In this document: piece by piece, positions 25,324-33,177 of the stretch | Position numbering within the stretch: the stretch's first letter is position 1 | How the letters are laid out: every line of letters starts with the position of its first letter | Origin: DYQY01 sp964643725 | GTDB taxonomy: Bacteria; Margulisbacteria; Riflemargulisbacteria; GWF2-35-9; DYQY01 | DNA length: 42,928 nucleotides | Assembly: GCA_964643725.1 (NCBI GenBank) | Contig: CAZXTL010000016.1 | Location: 1-42,928 of the forward strand | Direction: 5' to 3' | The notes under the pieces: model-generated | Databases searched by the model: none | Told to the model about the DNA's origin: nothing | Seen by the model: the letters and a program-made list of their open reading frames with translations, nothing else | Program-made: the position numbers and the translations under genes

Positions 25324-26006
25324 TGCCAAGTGAGGTTCCTGAGCATATTGCAATAATAATGGATGGTAATGGTAGGTGGGCGAAGGACCGAGGCCTTCCA
25401 AGAACTGCAGGGCACAAAGAAGGTGGCGAAGCACTTAAGAGAACTATTAGGGCTTGTAGAGAGCTAGGGGTTAAGTATTTATCCGTTTATGCATTTTCAA
25501 CTGAGAATTGGAAGAGACCAGAAGAAGAGGTCAGTTTTCTTCAAAGCCTTTTACATCAGGCATTGCTGAGTGAAGTGAAGAAGCTCGCTAAACAGGGGAT
25601 TAGATTAAGGTTTTTAGGAGACCTTACAGCCTTTAGTGATGATTTAAGAAAAAAGATACAGGAAGCAGAAGACTTAACAGCCGTTAATAATGAGTATCAG
25701 CTAAATATAATGCTTAATTATGGCTCTCGTGATGAGATAATATGTGCAGTGAATAAAGCAATAACTTCCGGTAAGACAGTAACTGAAGCAGATTTTAGTA
25801 ATTCACTTTATACTACAGGAATTCCTGACCCAGAACTTATTATTAGAACGAGTGGTGAGAAGCGTTTAAGCAATTTTCTTTTATGGCAATCAGCTTATTC
25901 TGAGTTGTGGTTTACAGATACTTATTGGCCAGATTTCAATAAAGAAGTTTTGAAACAAGCAATAGCGGAATATGCGTTAAGATGTAGAAGGTTTGGTGGA
26001 TTATAG
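25323..26006 (+). CDS. uppS: Isoprenyl transferase (undecaprenyl diphosphate synthase)
   Basis: A 227-residue cis-prenyltransferase that extends farnesyl diphosphate to the C55 carrier for peptidoglycan and other envelope glycans. Motifs: IIMDGNGRWAK with the catalytic Asp14, GHKEGGEA, LSVYAFSTENWKRP, LNIMLNYGSRDEI, and PELIIRTSGEKRLSNFLLWQSAYSE-type C-terminus. Complete. It overlaps frr by one base and cdsA by one base (TAGTG), which suggests translational coupling. Confidence 0.97.
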   Translation: MPSEVPEHIAIIMDGNGRWAKDRGLPRTAGHKEGGEALKRTIRACRELGVKYLSVYAFSTENWKRPEEEVSFLQSLLHQALLSEVKKLAKQGIRLRFLGDLTAFSDDLRKKIQEAEDLTAVNNEYQLNIMLNYGSRDEIICAVNKAITSGKTVTEADFSNSLYTTGIPDPELIIRTSGEKRLSNFLLWQSAYSELWFTDTYWPDFNKEVLKQAIAEYALRCRRFGGL

Positions 26007-26875
26007 TGGTTCTAACAAGAAAGTTCTCAATAAAGAAATTCTTAAAAAGATTTTTGACGATAGCAGTAACGATTCCCTTTGTTATTTTGATTATGGACCC
26101 AACTTTTCTAATAAAAGATCCAACTTTTATTTATTATGAGGGGCTTCCTTTTTTAATCTTTGTCATTGCTTTAGCAATATTGATGCTGAATGAATTTTTA
26201 CATATGGTGGATAAGAAATTTGATGGAAGTTATTATTTAGTTGCTCACGTATTAGTTATTACTATTATTTTTCTGGCTTTTTTTAAGGAAATGTCTTTTT
26301 TGTGGAATAATTTTTTTGCCTTTGGTCTATCAATATTTGTTGTAATTATATCTCTGTATGAGCTTTATACAAAAAAACTGATGTTTTATAAACAGAAGGA
26401 GTTAGTAAACTTTAGAGCAATTCTTTATATTGGTTGGTGTTTATGTTTTTTTGTACTTATTAGAAATTTTTATCATGGGAAAGCACTCATTTCTTATTTT
26501 GCCTTTACTGTTTGGGCAATGGATATATCTGCTTATATCATAGGGATGTTGTTTGGAAGACATGAATTATCTGAGATTAGTCCTCAGAAATCCATCGAGG
26601 GAGCGGTTGCTGGTTTCTTTGCTGCAGTTATTACTTCATGCGTAATTTTATCTGGGATTGGAAGTATACCAGCTATTCATAGTTTGATTCTAGGTGCAAT
26701 AATCGGGGTTATTGGGCAAACAGCTGACTTGTATGAGTCTCTAATTAAAAGAACCTATGGAGTAAAGGATTCGAGTAATATACTTCCTGGTCATGGAGGA
26801 ATCTTAGACAGAGCCGATAGTTTTATTTTATTAGCACCGATTGTGTATTATTATCTTTATTTTATAGGACTATAG
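26006..26875 (+). CDS. cdsA: Phosphatidate cytidylyltransferase
   Basis: A 289-residue integral membrane enzyme that makes CDP-diacylglycerol from phosphatidate and CTP. It has about seven to eight hydrophobic segments. The C-terminal signature is clear: SPQKSIEGAVAGF, then KRTYGVKDSSNILPGHGGILDRADS. The start is GTG at 26006, overlapping the uppS TAG by one base; the first ATG in frame is much further in. dxr follows without a gap. Confidence 0.95.
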   Translation: MVLTRKFSIKKFLKRFLTIAVTIPFVILIMDPTFLIKDPTFIYYEGLPFLIFVIALAILMLNEFLHMVDKKFDGSYYLVAHVLVITIIFLAFFKEMSFLWNNFFAFGLSIFVVIISLYELYTKKLMFYKQKELVNFRAILYIGWCLCFFVLIRNFYHGKALISYFAFTVWAMDISAYIIGMLFGRHELSEISPQKSIEGAVAGFFAAVITSCVILSGIGSIPAIHSLILGAIIGVIGQTADLYESLIKRTYGVKDSSNILPGHGGILDRADSFILLAPIVYYYLYFIGL

Positions 26876-28012
26876 ATGAATAGAATAATTATACTCGGGT
26901 CTACTGGTACGATTGGACTGCAATCTCTGGAAGTAGTTGAACAAAATACAGACAAGTTTAAATTGATAGGACTTAGCTGTCATGAAAATGTTAAATCATT
27001 CAGGAATCAACTTGCTAAATATTCTCCTTTATATGCTGCAGTTAGTGGTAAAGCAGATGTTTTGGAGTTAAAAAAGGAATTTCCAAAAATTATTTTTTTT
27101 GACGGGAAAAATGCGCTTAGCAATCTTGTATCAGTAAACGATTATGATATGGCTGTTGTTTCAATCGTAGGAATTGCTGCTTTGGTCCCGACACTAAAGG
27201 TAATAAGTATGGGTAAGGATTTAGCAATAGCATCTAAAGAGGTGTTAGTTGCTGCTGGGCATCTTGTTAACAAAGCTTTAGCATCATCTAAAACCACATT
27301 GTATCCAATAGATAGTGAACATGTAGCTATTTCACTTTGCATGCGAGGTTACCAAAAGAAGGAGATTAAAAATATTATACTTACTGCTTCAGGAGGTCCT
27401 TTTTGGGACTTGGCAGATTTATCAAAAGTAACAATTAAGGATGCCCTAAATCATCCAAATTGGTCCATGGGTAAGAAGATATCAATAGATAGTGCAACTA
27501 TGATTAATAAGGGGTTGGAAGTTATTGAGGCGCATTGGTTGTTTGGACTAGATTACGATAAAATCAAGGTTATTATCCATCCACAAAGCATAGTTCATGG
27601 GATGGTAGAGTATGTTAATGGGGCGATGGTTTCTCAGCTTAGTGCGCCAGACATGTGTATGCCAATTTTATATGCTTTAAGTCGAGGGGAAATATTGCCA
27701 TATCAGAACAGCAATTTGCTTCTAGCAGGTAAGACGTTAGATTTTCTTGAGCCGGACCTAAAAAAGTTTAAGGGGTTAGTACTTGCTTACGAAGCAGGTA
27801 TTTTAGGCGGTTCTATTCCTGCTTTTTTTAATAGCGCGAATGAAGAAGCTGTTAGTTTATTCTTGCATGAAAGATGTTCTTTTCTTCAGATAACTGAACT
27901 AGTTGACAGTGCTATGAGTAGTCATTCAAAAATATCCGATCCATCACTTGAAACAATCTTAGAAGTAGATTTAGAAGCTAGGGCTAAGGTAAGAGAATAT
28001 TGTTATGGATGA
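26876..28012 (+). CDS. dxr: 1-deoxy-D-xylulose 5-phosphate reductoisomerase
   Basis: A 378-residue NADPH-dependent enzyme, the committed step of the MEP isoprenoid pathway, feeding uppS and probably the carotenoid gene. Motifs: IILGSTGTIGLQSLEVV (NADPH fold), ASKEVLVAAG, SEHVAI, TASGGPFWD, NHPNWSMGKKISIDSATMINKGLE-type metal and substrate site, and HPQSIVHGMVEY. Complete. It begins one base after the cdsA stop and overlaps dprA by 8 nt. Many bacteria have rseP after dxr; it is absent here. Confidence 0.97.
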   Translation: MNRIIILGSTGTIGLQSLEVVEQNTDKFKLIGLSCHENVKSFRNQLAKYSPLYAAVSGKADVLELKKEFPKIIFFDGKNALSNLVSVNDYDMAVVSIVGIAALVPTLKVISMGKDLAIASKEVLVAAGHLVNKALASSKTTLYPIDSEHVAISLCMRGYQKKEIKNIILTASGGPFWDLADLSKVTIKDALNHPNWSMGKKISIDSATMINKGLEVIEAHWLFGLDYDKIKVIIHPQSIVHGMVEYVNGAMVSQLSAPDMCMPILYALSRGEILPYQNSNLLLAGKTLDFLEPDLKKFKGLVLAYEAGILGGSIPAFFNSANEEAVSLFLHERCSFLQITELVDSAMSSHSKISDPSLETILEVDLEARAKVREYCYG

Positions 28013-29027
28013 GCTCGACCTTTTTTTAGCTATATCGCTTGGTTCTGCTAAGGAAAAGAGAGCCTTTTTAGAAGTTATAGCTAATGATGAAAATCCACAA
28101 TTTTTCTTAAAGAAATTAAAACAGCATAGATCTGAAGTTGAAGATATTAAAGAGTATTGCCGTACAAATAGCGTGGAGATAATAACTTATAAAGATTCAT
28201 TTTATCCTTCTTTATTAAAGCAAATACCAGATGCTCCAGTACTTATTTATGCTAAAGGGAATAAAGAGATACTTAAGACAAGTACATCAATAGCAATAGT
28301 CGGAACAAGAAGTGCATCTCAGCATGGGCTGGCCATGGCTTATGAATTATCGAAAGAGTTGGCTGAGTATGGTTGTGTGGTAGTTAGTGGCTTAGCTGAG
28401 GGGATAGACGCTTCAGCACATAAGGGAGCACTTTCGGCAGGTTTTACTATAGCAGTTATTGGTTCAGGCATGAAGTTTCAGTTTCCTGCTATAAATAGAG
28501 AGCTATATGAGGCTATTTTTGAGAAAGGTGTAGTTATTACAGAGTTTGCTCCTGATATACATCCAGATAAAAGCACTTTTCCTGTCAGGAATCGCATCAT
28601 TGCCGGTCTAGCAAGAGGAGTTGTGGTTGTGGAATCAAAGAGTTCCGGGGGTTCGATGATTACTGCAAACTTGGCGCTTGAGTATGATAGAGAAGTTTTT
28701 GCTGTTCCTGGTCGAGCAACTGATGTTAATAGCCAAGGCACTAATAAGTTAATTAGACAGGGCGCAAAATTAGTTAGTTCTGCAGCGGATATAGTTGAAG
28801 AGCTAAATTGGTTGATACCAACAAAGACAGTTCTAAAAGATGTTCAGTATAAGTTAAGCATTGAAGAGAAGAAAGTATTCGATGTGCTTTCGTTAGAGCC
28901 TATTTATATAGATGATTTATCTGGGAAAGCAGAGTTAGATATTAAAAAAACTCTTACTATTTTAACTTTTTTAGAAATGCAGGGTTTGGTTCGTCAGATA
29001 CCAGGGAAATATTTCATTAAAAGTTAA
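28005..29027 (+). CDS. dprA: DNA processing protein DprA
   Basis: A 340-residue RecA-loading protein that protects incoming single-stranded DNA in natural transformation. An N-terminal SAM-like region (about residues 1-75) precedes the Rossmann-like core with IAIVGTRSASQHG, VVSGLAEGIDASAHKGAL, TIAVIGSGMKF, FPVRNRIIAGLARGVVVVES and SGGSMITANLALEYDREVFAVPG. A small winged-helix domain ends the protein (about 280-340). It overlaps dxr by 8 nt (ATGGATGA). A palindromic hairpin starts 3 bp after its stop. Confidence 0.96.
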   Translation: MDELDLFLAISLGSAKEKRAFLEVIANDENPQFFLKKLKQHRSEVEDIKEYCRTNSVEIITYKDSFYPSLLKQIPDAPVLIYAKGNKEILKTSTSIAIVGTRSASQHGLAMAYELSKELAEYGCVVVSGLAEGIDASAHKGALSAGFTIAVIGSGMKFQFPAINRELYEAIFEKGVVITEFAPDIHPDKSTFPVRNRIIAGLARGVVVVESKSSGGSMITANLALEYDREVFAVPGRATDVNSQGTNKLIRQGAKLVSSAADIVEELNWLIPTKTVLKDVQYKLSIEEKKVFDVLSLEPIYIDDLSGKAELDIKKTLTILTFLEMQGLVRQIPGKYFIKS

Positions 29028-29029
29028 TT

Positions 29030-29212
29030 GTTACTTTTGCTTGATCAAAAGTAACCAATTCAACTCTTGCCTACGGCTTCGAGGACAGCCACTAAGCTCC
29101 TTTGTCGCTAAGTGGACTGTTACAAGAGTGCTCCAACTCGCTGCGTGACTTTTGGGTAATTTTCTTCGCACCACTGCGTGGAGCTAAATGCTTGAAAATT
29201 ACTACAAAGTCA
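29030..29212. repeat. Palindromic repetitive element after dprA
   Basis: Nested inverted repeats. A perfect 10-bp stem with a 6-nt loop (GTTACTTTTG/CAAAAGTAAC) lies at 29030-29055. ACTCTTG at 29063-29069 pairs with 29123-29129, enclosing CCACTAAG/CTAAGTGG (7 of 8 paired) at 29089-29115. A third pair with 16 of 19 matches joins 29146-29164 and 29194-29212. No coding frame of note is present. The rest of the 283-bp spacer to 29310 is AT-rich with nothing else visible. The first hairpin could act as a terminator for the pyrH-dprA operon. Confidence 0.65.
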
Positions 29213-29310
29213 TCTTGCTCAGGTTGCGCACTCAGTTTTAATTAAAATTTACATATAACAATAGAATTATTTTGTGAAATAGTAGAGTTATTTAAATAGA
29301 GGTTTTTGTT

Positions 29311-29925
29311 TTATGCTCCATCTTGAGAGGGAGCTGTCTCCAAAGGAGACTGAGGGTGTGTCCCCTTTAAATAAAGCACATTTTTTTTAGTTTTAAATAT
29401 TTGTTGAAGGGTTTTATCTGTTTCTTTTAAGATACTGAACTCATCAGGCGAGTAATACGTTAGTTCATATTCTCTGTTAAAAATTTCCATGGTGGCCTTA
29501 AGGTATTCTTCCACAACTTCTTGTTCTAATGTTCCAACAACTAATAGCTGAATAGGTTTGGAAAAGTCCATTGGGTTTTTAACGGTGTGGCTGTGTAGTA
29601 AAACTACTTCTAAAGATTTTGTTTTAACAAGTAACTTAAATATATTTTTCGGTTCAGTTGTTGCTTTTAATATAAGTCTTTTCATATCATCGAAGAACGG
29701 GTTTTGAGTATTAACAAAGTAGTTTACTTGGTTGCCTTGAGGGTAACGATGAATAATTTGTGCATCGACAAGTTTTTTGGTTTCTCTTTGTACTGCTGAG
29801 ATAGGTTCTTCAATTAGTCTGCTTAATTCTCTAGTATGGTAGTTTTTATTGTTATTAAATAAGAATAGCTCGAGGAGTTTTCTTTTCACCTTGGATTGAA
29901 TGATGTTTCCTAGTAAGTCTGACAT
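29311..29925 (-). CDS. Winged-helix transcriptional regulator with a nucleotidyltransferase-like C-terminal domain
   Basis: A 204-residue protein from the ATG at 29923-29925. The N-terminal 75 residues form a winged helix: KVKRKLLELFLFN, HTRELSRLIEEPISAVQRETKKL (recognition helix), QIIHRYPQGNQVNYFVN. The central part (about 95-175) resembles the sensor domain of similar one-component regulators, which has an altered nucleotidyltransferase fold. The last 17 residues (GTHPQSPLETAPSQDGA) are encoded by a palindromic element and are not expected of the family. A frame extension to a TTG upstream has a purine-rich sequence with no spacing before it. Last gene of the minus-strand operon, 44 bp after the reductase. 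Confidence 0.72.
   Translation of the reverse strand: MSDLLGNIIQSKVKRKLLELFLFNNNKNYHTRELSRLIEEPISAVQRETKKLVDAQIIHRYPQGNQVNYFVNTQNPFFDDMKRLILKATTEPKNIFKLLVKTKSLEVVLLHSHTVKNPMDFSKPIQLLVVGTLEQEVVEEYLKATMEIFNREYELTYYSPDEFSILKETDKTLQQIFKTKKNVLYLKGTHPQSPLETAPSQDGA
29322..29365. repeat. REP-like palindrome inside the 3' end of the regulator gene
   Basis: GTCTCC-AAA-GGAGAC (29336-29350) with flanking GAGGGAGCT and GAGGGTGTGTCC. Its layout matches the right half of the element at 40745-40860 (GGGGAGCTGTC…GAC…GAGGG). It supplies the C-terminal codons of the regulator. Confidence 0.55.
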
Positions 29926-29969
29926 GATAATAATAGTACACAAAAAATGGTCAGAATGCAACCTCCCCT

Positions 29970-30812
29970 TTAGAAGGATAGGTTATCAGCTAACTGTTTT
30001 AATGTTCTGCATCCTATCAAGGTATAAGTCGCTTCAGATGATTTACGGGTTGTAGTTAATATTTGATGCGGTAAGGATAAGTTGTTTTGTTTAGCAAGAA
30101 ATGTTTGTTCAGTTATTATTTTTTGTATGTTTTCCCATGTGGGTTTGTCTTTCCCTTGATAGAAAAAGTTTTTTGCTGATTTTTGCGGTATATCATCTTG
30201 AGAACTATATTTGTTAAGAAGTAGTCCACCTTGGAATGTTCCGTAAGTTATAGTTAGAAGTTGTTTATCATTACAAAAAGAAATAATTGGTTTTTGTTCG
30301 GTTAGATTCATTAAAGAATAATGTGTTTGAACTGAGTTTAGTTCCGAGAGAAGATCTAGTTTTTTAAGTTCGTCGAGACTTAAATTACAGATGCCTACAT
30401 TTTTTATGATTTTTTTTTCTTTGAATTTCAGGAGAGTTTCAATCGCTTTGTCCGTCGGATAGTTTTTGTCTGGCCAGTGAATTAGGTAGAGGTCAAGATA
30501 GTCTGTTCCTATTCTTTTAAGAGAAGCATATAATTCCTTTTCTAAAGAATTGGGATTCAGATCATGGAAATAACCTTTGCTGTTATGAATAAGACCACAT
30601 TTTGTGGCAAGAAACACTTCTTCTCTTTTTCCTTTTATTCCTTTTCCTACTATTTCTTCTGAATGACCATCACCATATACAGGAGCAGTATCAATTAGAT
30701 ATATTTCGTTTTCAATAGCTTTTTTTATTATTTCAATACTTTCGCTATCTTTTACATCACCCCAAAAGTGTTTACCAAATTGCCAAGTGCCTAACCCAAG
30801 TTTATTTATCAT
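29970..30812 (-). CDS. Aldo/keto reductase
   Basis: A 280-residue NAD(P)H-dependent reductase of the AKR (beta/alpha)8 superfamily. The tetrad is visible: Asp41 and Tyr46 in LIDTAPVYGDGHSEE, Lys71 in LATKCGL and His112 in LIHWPD. The remainder follows the fold, with KIIKNVGICNLS and NSVQTHYSLMN. The substrate is unknown. Its start overlaps the stop of the upstream radical SAM gene by 4 nt (ATGA), so the two are translated together. Pairing with a radical SAM protein suggests a shared pathway. Confidence 0.92.
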   Translation of the reverse strand: MINKLGLGTWQFGKHFWGDVKDSESIEIIKKAIENEIYLIDTAPVYGDGHSEEIVGKGIKGKREEVFLATKCGLIHNSKGYFHDLNPNSLEKELYASLKRIGTDYLDLYLIHWPDKNYPTDKAIETLLKFKEKKIIKNVGICNLSLDELKKLDLLSELNSVQTHYSLMNLTEQKPIISFCNDKQLLTITYGTFQGGLLLNKYSSQDDIPQKSAKNFFYQGKDKPTWENIQKIITEQTFLAKQNNLSLPHQILTTTRKSSEATYTLIGCRTLKQLADNLSF

Positions 30813-31897
30813 AAATGAGTGAAGACCTTCTTATTAAACCAAGTTTCGAATTCTTCGTTATCGTTAAAATTAAAGCCAAAGACATTTTTCCAGACAACAG
30901 AAGATTCCATACATAGATATACGAATTGTTCAGGATTATGTTTTTGGATTTCAGTGAGCATTTCTTTATATGCTTTTTCTCTTCTAAATCTTATGTATCT
31001 GAATTTCTGATCATCAGAGAGAATAAATTCATCAATAAAGAGTGGACTTTTTTTAAGGAAAGTTGGCTTTAGTCCTTTGGTGAATCTGAGAGTGCCTAGA
31101 CTAATCCATCTGATTTTTTCTTTTGGGATAGCCTGGTAAATTTTCTGAATTGAAATCTGGTAATCTTCCCAGTAGTTTTCGTAAAGAATCATAGGGTCAA
31201 AGTGAAAGGCAACGTCATAGCCATGTGCCACGATTTGTTTTGCGGCATCTAGTCTTTCTTCAAGAGTGGAGGATGCACTTTCTGTTTCTGTAGTAACTCT
31301 GTTTGAGTTTACTGACCAAGCTACAATTATGTTTCTTGCTGGTTTAGTTTTTAGTAATGTTTCAATATTTAATGATTTAGTTTTTAATTCTAAGAGAATG
31401 TTGGGATAATCCCTAAAAATATTCACTAAATCAGCTGATAATTCACTAATATTATCTATTATAAGACTGTCGGTAAGCTCTCCTGTGCCAATCCTGTAAA
31501 GGCTTCTGTCGTTTATGTATTTGTCTATTATGTTTTTTTGCATATATTCTGTGATATCAGTAAAAAGGGAGAGGGATTTAGTTTTAAGGTAGTCTTGGAG
31601 AATGCAGTAGGTACAATTAAAAGTACAGTTATGTCCTATATTAAGTATTCTGTAGTTACAACAATGGTACTTAGTTGTTCCTGGGCACATTATGATTGGG
31701 TGTCCTTTGAGACTAGTTAGAAGAAGAGTTGTAGGGGCATCATGTTGTTTTATAATCTCTTTCAGGTCTTCGTCTTTAAAGAATATTTTTTCAGCATTAG
31801 GTAGTTTCTTTAATATCCTAGTGCTAAGCAGAGAATTTTTAACTTTTTCATTAATTAGTAGTTTGTGAATTGGAGTGATTTTGTTTTGGTTATTCAT
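30809..31897 (-). CDS. Spore photoproduct lyase-like radical SAM protein
   Basis: A 362-residue radical SAM enzyme resembling SplB. The cluster cysteines C91, C95 and C98 (HNCTFNCTYCIL) sit almost exactly where SplB has them. Further similarities are ILLELKTKS, AWSVNSNRV, STLEERLDAAKQIVAHGYDV-type helix, and WISLGTLRFTKGLKPTF. In Bacillus the hydrogen-atom donor is Cys141; here this stretch reads RIGTGELTDSLIID, with Leu at 141, so the chemistry may differ. No spore genes are in the window. It overlaps the upstream orphan by 8 nt and the reductase by 4 nt. AT-rich, native-looking codon use. Confidence 0.85.
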   Translation of the reverse strand: MNNQNKITPIHKLLINEKVKNSLLSTRILKKLPNAEKIFFKDEDLKEIIKQHDAPTTLLLTSLKGHPIIMCPGTTKYHCCNYRILNIGHNCTFNCTYCILQDYLKTKSLSLFTDITEYMQKNIIDKYINDRSLYRIGTGELTDSLIIDNISELSADLVNIFRDYPNILLELKTKSLNIETLLKTKPARNIIVAWSVNSNRVTTETESASSTLEERLDAAKQIVAHGYDVAFHFDPMILYENYWEDYQISIQKIYQAIPKEKIRWISLGTLRFTKGLKPTFLKKSPLFIDEFILSDDQKFRYIRFRREKAYKEMLTEIQKHNPEQFVYLCMESSVVWKNVFGFNFNDNEEFETWFNKKVFTHL

Positions 31898-32306
31898 TTA
31901 TGGTGCCTTTAATTAATGTTGTAAGTTCTTCAAGATATATATTTTTTTCTAAAAGTATTTTTTCTAATGTATTTTGTTTAGAAGCAGTTGTAGGAGTAAT
32001 AAAAGTTATTTCATATTTGTCACTTTCAAAATTATCATTATAAACTACACGGAAGTAGGGATTATTGTTATGGATATTAGCTAGGAGTGATGATAGTTTT
32101 TTGTGATATGCGGAATATAGCGGGTATCTTAGTTCGCGTAGCCAGGTGATGAATGCGTCTGATAGTTGACTAGCGTCACTTTCAAAACTTTCAAAGAAAT
32201 TTAGCTGTAAAGAAGCATCCTTTAGCATAAGCTCAGCAATCATTTCTTCTGCTTCTTTTTGTTGGTTATGATTAAGACGATATTTCGTTGCAATAGATTC
32301 TATCAT
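31890..32306 (-). CDS. Hypothetical protein heading the SPL-like operon
   Basis: A 138-residue protein that I do not recognise. It is helical and charged at the N-terminus (KYRLNHNQQKEAEEMIAELMLKD), has WLRELRYPLYSAYHKKLSSLLANI in the middle, a beta-like stretch PYFRVVYNDNFESDKYEITFITPT, and a final helix. No signal peptide is evident. It ends in an 8-nt overlap (ATGAATAA) with the radical SAM gene, so the two should be coupled and may form a complex. A TATAAT box (minus strand 32316-32321) ends 9 nt before the ATG. Confidence 0.65.
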   Translation of the reverse strand: MIESIATKYRLNHNQQKEAEEMIAELMLKDASLQLNFFESFESDASQLSDAFITWLRELRYPLYSAYHKKLSSLLANIHNNNPYFRVVYNDNFESDKYEITFITPTTASKQNTLEKILLEKNIYLEELTTLIKGTINE

Positions 32307-32315
32307 TAGTACTAG

Positions 32316-32321
32316 ATTATA
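32316..32321 (-). promoter_or_regulatory. -10 box of the SPL-like operon
   Basis: TATAAT on the minus strand, 9 nt before the ATG (32304-32306). The -35 region is weak and there is no Shine-Dalgarno, so the leader would be very short. Confidence 0.4.
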
Positions 32322-32398
32322 AACTAAACATTGACCTTTTGTTAGGAAAACATAATGCTTGTTAATTTATTGTTATTGATGGTTAAAATTCAGACTTT

Positions 32399-32427
32399 TT
32401 GGGCATATTCCTAGTATGGGTGATAAT
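32399..32427 (+). promoter_or_regulatory. Promoter of the 230-residue orphan, leaderless start
   Basis: TTGGGC (32399-32404), a 17-bp spacer and GATAAT (32422-32427). The -10 ends 5 nt before the ATG at 32433. No Shine-Dalgarno site is seen. Confidence 0.45.
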
Positions 32428-32432
32428 TTATT

Positions 32433-33125
32433 ATGAAGATGATGTATAAGGTAGTTTCTCTAATGAATGACAAACTTGAGAAAACTAAAAGCTTTCTTTC
32501 TGAAGGAATAGAATACCCCAACTTTAATGATAATGGGCTTTTAGGTAAAATGATTGAGCAGTATGGACTTCAGTCATTATACTCAGATAGAATTTTTTTA
32601 GTTGATTTTGCTCGTACGTTTCCTGTTAGTTTAGTGAATAAACATTTTAGCAATAATGGTCTTAGTTTATTAGACAAGATAATGTTAGTTGATGATTATC
32701 AGTCAAGCGTTGCTGCGTCATCGACAGTAATAAACAGTGCAATACGAGAAATTGGCGGGTCTGCTGCTCATAATCATGCCATGGTTAGTACGGAGATTGT
32801 TGATGGAGAAGAAGAGTATCTGGATAATAATTCAGTAAGACTATTTTCTGATTTACCTTTTGAGTTTATTGAACAAGCAGCCTTGTTTCTTTCATCAAAT
32901 AATAATGATGCTAAGGCTTATTTTAGCGGAAGAAAATTAGCGAAGGTTGAAGATTTGCCAGTTAAATATGAATATAATTATCAGTATATTAGATTTATAA
33001 ATATGGCATCATTGTATTCTAATGCTATTAGCTTGTTATTTTCTGATGAGATTGATTTTTCAAAGACATTAGGAGTTGAGCCGTCAGTTATTAATAAAAT
33101 TAAGGGAAATGTGGTTAGTGAGTGA
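32433..33125 (+). CDS. Hypothetical protein
   Basis: A 230-residue protein that I do not recognise. No signal peptide or membrane segment is seen. It looks mostly helical, with an acidic middle (STEIVDGEEEYLDNNS) and the unusual stretch EIGGSAAHNHAMV. It ends with a short helix (VEPSVINKIKGNVV). Three nearby ATGs (32433, 32439, 32442) are possible starts; the promoter position supports the first. The alkD-like gene follows after 52 bp with its own promoter. It is divergent from the SPL-like operon. Confidence 0.6.
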   Translation: MKMMYKVVSLMNDKLEKTKSFLSEGIEYPNFNDNGLLGKMIEQYGLQSLYSDRIFLVDFARTFPVSLVNKHFSNNGLSLLDKIMLVDDYQSSVAASSTVINSAIREIGGSAAHNHAMVSTEIVDGEEEYLDNNSVRLFSDLPFEFIEQAALFLSSNNNDAKAYFSGRKLAKVEDLPVKYEYNYQYIRFINMASLYSNAISLLFSDEIDFSKTLGVEPSVINKIKGNVVSE

Positions 33126-33142
33126 CTCTTAAGCATAAAGCA

Positions 33143-33171
33143 TTGAGAATATTTCATCTTCCCTACATAAT
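33143..33171 (+). promoter_or_regulatory. Promoter of the AlkD-like gene, leaderless start
   Basis: TTGAGA (33143-33148), a 17-bp spacer and CATAAT (33166-33171), which ends 6 nt before the ATG at 33178. No Shine-Dalgarno site lies in between. Confidence 0.55.
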
Positions 33172-33177
33172 AAACTT

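Noticed and set aside
29030..29310. Remnant gene in the spacer after dprA
   Set aside because: No sustained frame; nested inverted repeats explain the structure.
30819..31010. Plus-strand small frame opposite the SPL-like gene
   Set aside because: It is a shadow of the radical SAM gene, with no start context.
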